This document shows positions 56,801-64,000 of a stretch of DNA of 64,000 bases, in pieces; position 1 is the stretch's first letter, and each line of letters opens with the position of its first letter. Location: positions 165,609,741 to 165,673,740 of the forward strand of contig CM041465.1 in assembly GCA_023213395.1 (NCBI GenBank), given 5' to 3'. A program made the translations under genes and the position numbers. The DNA comes from Cycas panzhihuaensis (lineage: Eukaryota > Cycadophyta). Under the pieces are notes generated by a model. The model saw only the letters and a program-made list of their open reading frames with translations. It searched no databases and was not told the origin of the DNA.

Positions 56801-57992
56801 TCGGGCTAAGGGATCGACAACCCGAAAGGAACGGATGGAGGTGTCGGTCCCATCCTCCTTGAGGAAACACCCCTTGTGGGAAGGGGGTCCGGGTAGATGT
56901 TCGGAAAGGAGGCGCTCCTCAGGCCGACGCAGCAGCAGGAGTCGCTACCGACGCCTAAAGCGGGGTGAGGGACCGGGTTTGCCCATATGGGCCACCCGTA
57001 GGTGGCGCGACCCCATATGGGTGCAACGGTCCACTCCATGAGGAGGTGGTTTCTCGCCTTGCCCCCAAGGTTGTGACGCGGTAGCCCTGGGGCACGAAAG
57101 AGAAGAACCACCAACCGGGTTCGACATACGAGGAGTGGGTCCTACATGGTCAAGGCGGCGCTAGCAGGCCTCGAGGCCTACTAGGAACGCGGCGCCACGT
57201 TCGGCAAGTGGCACGCGGCGTTTGGTTTGAGCAAGGCATACTAACCCCGAGTTGAGGGAAAGATGCGCCACGGGTCCCGAGGAAGTGGGACCACGACTAG
57301 AATCCAAACGCAACACTCGCCTTAGGAGCCGGGTAGACACGGCATAGACGTGTGTGCGCGGACGTATCAACCGTCGTAGATGACGTGGGCATGGATGAGG
57401 AAGACGCCACGCTATGCGTAGCATCTCCGCTAACCATCTAGAGGCGGTTGGCGCGAACCGCCGAAGTATTCGCCAAGCGCCTCGACCGGCTACGGAGGGG
57501 TATCCTCATAGCCATACGAGGTCGGGACTTCGAAGTAGGGGACCTCGGCGCCTCGTAAGGCTCGCCAATGGGGTGGCGAGTCTCACGAGTAGCCGGATCT
57601 TCCGCTGCATGAGTGGAAGGCTCAAAATCTTCTGGGTGGAAATGGTCATCGTGGTAATAGATGGAACCGCCTCACGGTGGATTCCGGACAGACGAAGGGA
57701 ACTCATGAGTTCCAAGTCATGGCATGGTAGGCCCAATCGGACGGGTAACCTTCCATCACGAAACGGGCTCGACGATGGAATGAACGCGACGATTGGTCTT
57801 CTAACAACGGCAGAAACCTCGCAAGCTGCGAGAACGTCGCATGCAACGCCCGCGAGCGTTGTTAGAAAAGCGGAAAGGAAAAGGAAGGAAAGACCGCAAA
57901 CCCGCTGGGGTTGCCCAACTCAAAACACAAAATGCGAGCCTACCTAAAGGCAAGAGCACCAACACGGCGGGAAGCGGATCTAGCTCTTTACC
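56801..57992 (-). other. Leader and gag N-terminal region of element H
   Basis: About 1.2 kb of GC-rich sequence between primer site and gag core, with short frames only. Fragments near 56806-57114 correspond to the gag N-terminal fragments of element G near 35820-36110. No start codon could be fixed. Confidence 0.5.
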
Positions 57993-58015
57993 GGCAGCCC
58001 CCAAGATGGTCGCCA
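57993..58015 (-). other. Primer-binding site of element H (Tat type)
   Basis: The minus strand reads TGGCGACCATCTTGGGGG directly after the 5' LTR. The first seven bases and the G run fit the TGGCGACTCxxCTGGGGA type I associate with Tat/Ogre elements. The exact tRNA was not tested. Confidence 0.65.
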
Positions 58016-60555
58016 GGAAACGCCTCCACGGGCAATGATCCAACGCCAGCGGAAGGACACAAAACCACAGGCTAATAGGCTAAAGAACGAGGATCATACC
58101 TCGCGGACGTCCGCGCGCCGAGCGCTGCACGGATCGCAAGGTGCCCGTTGCTCTGTGTAGCCGCAAGGCGAGGCCCTCCTACCTTCTGATGGCCGGAAGG
58201 GGAAAAGGGAACTACGCCGCTACTTCTCAAGGCAATGAGAAAGCGGCAAGGGGTAACCAACCGAACGTGTCGCAGTAAGATATATGCAAGAGCTTAAGGA
58301 GGGATCGGTCAAAGGATCTCAAATACCATAATACGCTGGTATAGCAAAGACAGGTACAAGTAAAGCAAATGCGGAGTAAAAAGCAAGTACAAAATAAATA
58401 GTTATTTCTTCCCCTTTTTCTTATGTTCTTTAACTACTAAAGCAAGTGTAAAGAAATGTAAGAGCACGAAAAAAGAGTATGGAAGGTGAGCGGAGAATAC
58501 CTGGATCCGGCGGTTGGGCTGAGACGCAGGTGTCCGTCCACGGTTGCGCTTCCTCCCGTCGTCCTCCTCGTATGCGACGTCGGTTGCAAGCGGTGATGGG
58601 GGATCACTTACCTCCCGAAAGCAAATAAACAATAACTAAAGTGAATCGATCGGAGATAAAGCTCAATGCGACATCAACAAAAGTGACAACGTACAAACAA
58701 GCGTCGACCCAAGTGATGGGTCGACCCTATGCGCCTTTGTTCCGAACGCCTCCGCAAGCAAATAAGGTAATACCTTCCTCCCGAGAGAGAGGCTACGAGA
58801 TACAAAAAGGTATGTATATATGTGCCGCAAGTAAAATAAACTAAGCTAGGAAGATACTGCTAGGCACTAACATGCAATGAAAGGAAACGAAGTCACACGA
58901 CACATATGCAATCGACATACACCACCAACGCACTAAACGGGATCGAGTGTAGCCTCGGGATGGCTAACTCACCCACGAGAGGTCTCCACAGATATAAGGG
59001 AAGCGATGCTAGCATGTAACAGACGGTCGTGTAGCAACGGATAGCCTATACCAAGACGGTATTCAAACCGACTCTCCAAAGCTTCTCTAGCCCCGCTTCC
59101 TAAGCAAAAGCGGAGATAAAGGGGAGAGGATAAGGGACGGAACCCTTGGGGAGTAGGACTAAGATCGGGGAATGGAACGCCGCCTATCTCCCTCTAACCC
59201 TCGTGTAACCCTTTATGCCTATTGCCCAAGAAATGGCGAAAGAGAAGGGTTGGAGGAAAAGGATGGGTTTAGGGGGCAAATGAGAAACTAGGCCTAGCCT
59301 AGGGCAACACTCAATGGGCCACAACCGCTACAGTTATTTGCTTCAAATGATCAGGGAAAACTCACGAAAATACATGTACAAAGTGAGGAAAAGATTTGCA
59401 TGTAAGCAATGAAGAAATAAGCAAAAAGCACTTAACAAGGGACACCAAATACCGCCAATGATGAGAAATGAGAGCATGTAGGTCCTTGGAAGCTTGGTGC
59501 AATGTCCAACCAATGCCTATGAGGTGTTGTTGCATGTCCCTTGCAAGAGAATAAGGTAGTGGAACCTCATGCAAGCCAAAAGCTTGAAATGGCTCCTTGC
59601 AAGGGTCTTTCTTGGTGAAAAATCCTTTTGAAAGCCTTGAGAATGTATGAAGAGGAAGAGTGCTTAGAATGGAGCTCTGAGGGGCAAGAATGGCCTCGCA
59701 ACTCCGATAATAGCGACCCTTTGTACCTCGATCCACACCGTAGGAGGATGTCTCTTATCACTGTTTTTGTTCTTTGTCTCTTTGTGAAGAAAATGCTCTA
59801 GGAAAGTTGAAAAGTGAGGTGAATAATGAAGCCAATGAATGAAAAAAATGGTTTTTATGTCTTGAGTGAAGCGAGTGAACGTTGGGGGCCCTCAGCGCCC
59901 AACTGTTAGAGCCACGCATAGCCCGCCGAAAAATCGCGGCAATCGTCGTGTTTCTTTTTAAATTTTAAGCGATCGTCTGCGATAAACTTAGCTGATCGCT
60001 AAGTTTATCATGCAGACGACCGGTACCGCCCGAACTCCGCATGCATCGCTTAATTTATCATGCAGACGGAACAAAACCCAAAAATGAAAATTAAAGTAAG
60101 AAATCGTGTCTTTAAGGTAAAATCATAAGTTAAACTCAAAATACATTAGTCAAGAGCGTTTTAGGTCATGGGCATGTGCTCAAACGGCAAAAAGACCTAA
60201 CTAAGGGTTAAACCAGGCTTAGAAAGGGTTTGCAACATAAGCGGCACGCGGTAACACGCATAAACAGGCTGGCAAAAGCATCCCGAAAGACCATGGAGAC
60301 GTGGTGGGTGGTTGTATGCCATACGGGGTGTCGCATTCGCTGATGAATGCCCCCGCTGTGAGTCGTCATAGGCTAAAAGGTGCCGTTAGGCACATGCATA
60401 ATGAACAAGCAATCAAACAGGTGCATATGGACAGGCACATGTCAATCAAACCATTCCCAATTACTACAACGATCATAAGTAAGCAAAGTAAAGGCATATA
60501 CCTGCACAAACCTGTGTCGATGTGTCGCAAGTCCATTCCCGATAGCCGGGAAACA
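58016..60555 (-). repeat. 5' LTR of element H
   Basis: 2540 bp. In element orientation TGTTTCCCGGCTATCGGGAA...GGCGTTTCC. Its outer end abuts target duplication CCACC (60556-60560). Confidence 0.93.
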
Positions 60556-60842
60556 CCACCCAATGGTGTTATCTACTCTTGAGATATAATTCAATGCAAA
60601 AATTGAAATATAGAAATGAAATAAAAACTAGATGAAGAATAAAGGATAAAGTACTAGCATTACCTGTGAAAAAGAATTTCCTTTTTCTCCCAACTCTTAG
60701 ATTGTCTCAGTACTGTTCCTCAATCTTCATGGAGAGAGTACAAAGAAAAGGTCTTTCCTTAATCTCTACCAAGGTAAAGAGTACTCGATTTGATAAGAAA
60801 AAAAATTCTGATCTTTCGGGTAGCTTTCCACGATCGCAACGC

Positions 60843-60857
60843 AGCTCTAATACCACT
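60843..60857 (-). other. Primer-binding site of element E
   Basis: The minus strand reads AAGTGGTATTAGAGC directly after the 5' LTR end CCCA, matching the Met-tRNA-type site with one change. Confidence 0.88.
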
Positions 60858-61272
60858 TGGGACGTTTTTCTCACTAGAACTCTTTGAGATAGCAGAAAAA
60901 TGATAATTGCAACTACATTGTTCTATCTTATAGGGCAAATAAATTAACTAAGAACTTTATAAGAATACTAGAGTGCTAAATGATGCCCAAAATAGAGAGT
61001 ACCATAGTATAATCTTTATAAAAGGTTACATCAAGATAACCATCATTTATAATTTATGACCCTTATATAGACAAAAGCGAGTCTTTTACATATAATCCTA
61101 TTAGCAGCCTAAGTGGCCTTACATTCTATTAGACAACATAGTGGCCTTACATACCATTGGTTAGCTTGTCGGCATATGTACAAAGTTCCATAATTAGCCT
61201 TATCTTATAACCTATTGATAGCTCTCTGTATACTAGTGGTTTACATAACTTAGTGGGATAAGTTATATAACA
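60858..61272 (-). repeat. 5' LTR of element E
   Basis: 415 bp, beginning TGTTATATAAC on the minus strand at 61272 and ending CGTCCCA at 60858. It matches the 3' LTR over its length, mainly with substitutions. Confidence 0.93.
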
Positions 61273-61332
61273 ATCAAGCAGATCAAAATCACCTCTAATT
61301 ATTTGGAAGGGCACCTCTATAATTGAGCAAGA

Positions 61333-61591
61333 AATTGGTATACTCAAGAAATTATTCCTAATTAATTATTTACTCATTTATCAAGGGATACATTGATAGG
61401 TTATATCTCCTCATGAAAAGACATTACACACACACACACATGGTATTTATATATGGACCATCATGAGATAATTTATCAACTTATTATCTTCGAATGCTTA
61501 TAGATCACCTTGCATGTAATCTTGGAGATTCCCCCCCTCTGATCAACCAAACATCTAATAAAATTTATGGTTGATTAGTTAGATCATAACA
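61333..61591 (+). repeat. 5' LTR of element I
   Basis: It ends ...AGATCATAACA. It includes a CA microsatellite near 61429-61440 and the block ctcctcatgaaaaga. Its start is inferred by aligning to the 3' copy. Confidence 0.75.
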
Positions 61592-61593
61592 AG

Positions 61594-61608
61594 TAATATT
61601 AGAGTAGG
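61594..61608 (+). other. Primer-binding site of element I
   Basis: TAATATTAGAGTAGG. The duplicate at 50034 still reads TGGTATTAGAGTAGG, so this copy has lost two G's by transition. Confidence 0.8.
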
Positions 61609-62592
61609 TAATATATTGAGCGAAATCCTCATTCCTTATTTAATTATAATAAAAAAAAGAAATAAAGAAAAACATATACCATCAGACCATTTGTAAGGCA
61701 CCCTTAATTGTAATGATTATTTCCCCAGATAGAAGATAATGATTAAGTTATTAACTATCCTTCTTAGTTGATTTCATCTTATAATGTGCTAAATAAAGTA
61801 ATTATGTTCTTGGTCATTTCATTCCTTAATAAATATGAAGCTTGAGAGATTTTGAGGTGGCAATCATCATCTAGTTTTTGTGGACATTCTCCTAGTAAGA
61901 AGACAAACCAATCATGGAAACTATAATTATAGAGATGCACTCTCTTACCCAAATGGCATAATAACTAGTCTTCTCTTACAAATAATTGTTAGTCAAGAGT
62001 TAGCCCATGGAGGATTATAAGTAAGTGTAACATATATTAAACCTTTAATATTGAGATAAATAACTTAATCAAAATTAAATGGACATTAATGTCAACTCCC
62101 AAATGCCTAGAAATATTTAACATACTATTATTTTGAGAAATTAACTATTTCAACTTATATAATTCTCACAACAAATCTCATAAAATGTCAATAATAAAAT
62201 GCCAAGCAAATTGACGTATTATTATTTATAATAGTAGATGTTCATATTGTATAATAGAATATCCATTTCCTCAATCAATAAATAACACTCTAAAGGTAGG
62301 ATCAATACAAATAACATTACGTATTTAGTAGATATACTTATATGAAAATCATACATCTATCTTGATAGGAGTAACACCAGAGAAGAAGTTGTTTATAACA
62401 TAAACAAACCTAGTAAGATATCATAGAAGTTAAATTATAGAATATTAGTAATCACTAAAGGGTAATTGTATAACTCTGTATTCTAACAAATAAACCATGG
62501 TGTCAAGCATCAAGTTAAATAATGAGATTTTTAGAATTAATAGTGAATTAAGAAAAATATAATAATTATACAAATATTTAAAAAAAGAAAAC
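61609..62592 (+). other. Untranslated leader of element I
   Basis: About 1 kb of AT-rich DNA with no recognisable protein between primer site and gag. Its first 140 bp or so recur at 50049-50188 in the left unit of the tandem duplication. Confidence 0.55.
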
Positions 62593-63297
62593 ATGAGTAA
62601 TTTAATAAGAATGAATCAAACATTTAAGAAATTGTAGAAGCAATAAGGGATTTGGTGAAAAGAGTGGACTTAGATTCATCCAACTCCAATCCTAATCAAA
62701 ACCCAAACATAAATAGTTTGCATCCTAATCAAGGCACACATATAAATAATTTGTAAAGTTCCATTTAAAATAATTTTCATGATAAAGTTGATATACCTAA
62801 GTTTGACAAGGATATAGATATTAAGTAGAGAATTAGAGAATTTTGATAAGTAAATTAAAAGCCTACTTAAAGATTATTCCTAGAAATGATAAAGGAATAA
62901 TAACATTTGCCTCTCTATGCTTAGAGGGAAATACCTATGATTGGTTTCTATTGTAGAGCCGTAAAACATTGAATGCAATAGTCAATTAGAAAACATTCAC
63001 CCAATGTTTCCTTAAATAATACAAACAACTATTGGATAAGGACTATATCAACTAATTGGATTGAATTAGATAAATTAGGTTGGTAGAGGAATACACTAGA
63101 AAATTTCAATCTTCAGTAGCTCAAGTTGATAACATACTAAAATATTAGCTACTAGAAACATGCGTAAGAGGTCTTAAGGATGAATTAAGGGAAGCAATAA
63201 AACTATATACACCCAAAATCATTTTAGAGGCTATTAAAAAAATTAGGTATTTAGAATAGGTGGTGGCATAAAGATACTTTGAGGGTAACATATTTTA
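62593..63297 (+). pseudogene. Gypsy-type gag (element I)
   Basis: A candidate ATG lies at 62593. The core reads DIPKFDKDIDIK, KLKAYLKIIPRNDKGIITFA, SLCLEGNTYDWFLL, a KTFTQCF block, RLVEEYTRKFQSSVAQVDNI, and CVRGLKDELREAIKLYTPKI with LEAIKKIRYLE. This is the full order of the retrotransposon-gag domain (LEGxAxxWF, WxxFxxxF, EYxxxFxxL, FxxGLxxxLR). About a dozen stops and frame changes interrupt it. No zinc knuckle was seen before the polypurine tract, and no protease follows. Confidence 0.75.
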
Positions 63298-63307
63298 AAG
63301 AGGGGAG
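63297..63307 (+). other. Polypurine tract of element I
   Basis: AAAGAGGGGAG directly before the 3' LTR. Confidence 0.85.
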
Positions 63308-63581
63308 TATTATTATGTGCATAACTAAAAAATTAGTCCTAGTTAATTATTCATTTATATATGAAGAGACACACCAATTGATTATATCTCCTCATGAAAA
63401 GACAATATATATGTATATATATACATGTTTAGTATTTATATATAGATCATTATTAGATAATTTATCAACTTATTATCTTTAGATACTTGTAAAGCACCTT
63501 GTGTGTAATATTGGAGGCTGCCCCTCCTCTAATTAGTCAAGTATCCAATAAACTCCATGGTTAATTAGTTGGATTACCACA
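63308..63581 (+). repeat. 3' LTR of element I
   Basis: It begins TATTATTATGTGCATAAC after the polypurine tract and ends ...GGATTACCACA. It is more diverged from the 5' LTR than the LTR pairs of elements D or E are from each other. Confidence 0.75.
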
Positions 63582-64000
63582 AAAGATATTATGTAAGGTG
63601 AAATTTTGGATGATATAATGGATATTATTCCTTATAAAACTTGTATTTGATGGCATTAATGAGTAGAACCAATGTCATTTTGTACCATATAAGAGTGATA
63701 ATATAACTTTGTATAAGAACACCGAGTTTTAATCTTGAAATTCACCAGCATACTCTTTAATAAAGCACTTAGGCTTCTAATTTTATGGATCTCCAATTTA
63801 TTATATCATGGAGGTATATTTCTATTGTTAGATAATTAAATCCCAAAATATTATTACCTAAAAAAAATATTGGTATCATACGATACCTCTCAATAGAACA
63901 ACATCATGATATTTCCATTATCATCCTCAATAATCATTGGATATATCTCACCTATTACATCTTTATATAGTCATGTTGTGGGCATATGTAGTAATCATTT
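63582..64000. other. AT-rich right end, nothing recognised
   Basis: No coding, LTR or RNA feature was recognised on either strand in the last 420 bp. Confidence 0.5.

Larger units (their letters stand above)
50792..60555 (-). mobile_element. Element H: GC-rich Tat-like Ty3/gypsy, internally deleted
   Basis: A 9.76-kb element of the same group as G, on the opposite strand, with LTRs of about 2.54 and 2.53 kb and TG/CA outer ends. The exact 5-bp target duplication CCACC lies at 50787-50791 and 60556-60560. It is inserted in the duplicated leader of element E. The interior holds leader, gag and protease, then only a trace of the integrase end before the 3' LTR. RT, RNase H and most of integrase are gone. 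It is non-autonomous. Confidence 0.92.
27534..61272 (-). mobile_element. Element E: Ty3/gypsy element, host of nested insertions
   Basis: Minus-strand Ty3/gypsy with LTRs at 60858-61272 (5') and 27534-27944 (3'). Flanks GTCAA (27529-27533) and ATCAA (61273-61277) give a 5-bp target duplication with one change. The order gag, protease, RT, RNase H, integrase, chromodomain-like tail is Ty3/gypsy and chromovirus-like. Element F sits in integrase; element H and a tandem duplication sit in the 5' leader. Removing these leaves about 6.6 kb, a normal size for the group. All coding parts are pseudogenes. Confidence 0.9.
50189..61749. repeat. Tandem duplication, right unit (split by element H)
   Basis: Starts ttgtaagggtaaaatttttc directly after the left unit and ends gataatgattaagtt at 61749. 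It is interrupted by element H at 50792-60555 plus its target duplication. It keeps the undeleted junction between the LTR of element E and element I. Confidence 0.9.
61333..63581 (+). mobile_element. Element I: gag-only LTR retrotransposon, gypsy type
   Basis: LTRs of about 260-275 bp (61333-61591 and 63308-63581) share aaaaatta..cct..ttaatt, tatatctcctcatgaaaaga and attagttagat-type blocks. A primer site follows the first and a polypurine tract precedes the second. The 1.7-kb interior holds one gag and no pol. Outer boundaries are uncertain by about 10 bp; the flanks CAAGA and AAAGA could be a degenerate target duplication. Part of its 5' end was copied in the tandem duplication. Confidence 0.75.

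Overview
The window reads as nuclear DNA of a land plant with a large, repeat-rich genome. No host gene, tRNA, rRNA or CRISPR array could be supported. Almost everything recognisable is LTR retrotransposon: Ty1/copia and Ty3/gypsy gag and pol fragments, long terminal repeats, tRNA-type primer sites (tggtat..agagc), polypurine tracts and 5-bp target duplications. The background is AT-rich. Two blocks (about 32.3-43.2 kb and 50.8-60.6 kb) are strikingly GC-rich and belong to one Tat-like Ty3/gypsy group.

Layout, with element letters used in the entries. A (1-3948, minus): copia gag-pol cut by the left window edge. 3.9-9.8 kb: AT-rich DNA with a short tandem repeat, an LTR/primer-site remnant and a badly decayed Ty3/gypsy gag. 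B (9808-13560, minus): eroded copia gag-pol without LTRs. C (14782-23190, plus): full-length but dead copia with both LTRs and target duplication ACATA. Its RT/RNase H junction is split by D (18844-21901), a small gag-only LTR element. 23.2-27.5 kb: AT-rich DNA with LTR traces.

From 27534 to 61272 lies one nested stack. E (minus) is a Ty3/gypsy element with a chromodomain-like pol C terminus. Its integrase is split by copia F (28863-44686, plus), a relative of C. F's RT is split by Tat-like G (32335-43181, plus). E's 5' LTR/leader region was tandemly duplicated together with part of neighbouring element I (units 48691-50188 and 50189-61749). The second unit was then split by Tat-like H (50792-60555, minus; target duplication CCACC). 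I (61333-63581, plus) is a second gag-only LTR element. The right end to 64000 is AT-rich with nothing recognisable.

None of the elements encodes a complete intact polyprotein. The decay differs by class. Copia F keeps one open frame broken only by transition-type stops, which fits methylcytosine deamination. The GC-rich G and H differ mainly by small indels, which could be biological or a consensus-sequence error. G and H have lost nearly all RT and integrase and, like D and I, must have relied on other elements to move. The order of events can be read: E inserted, F entered E, G entered F; separately, E's left part was duplicated, then H entered the duplicate.
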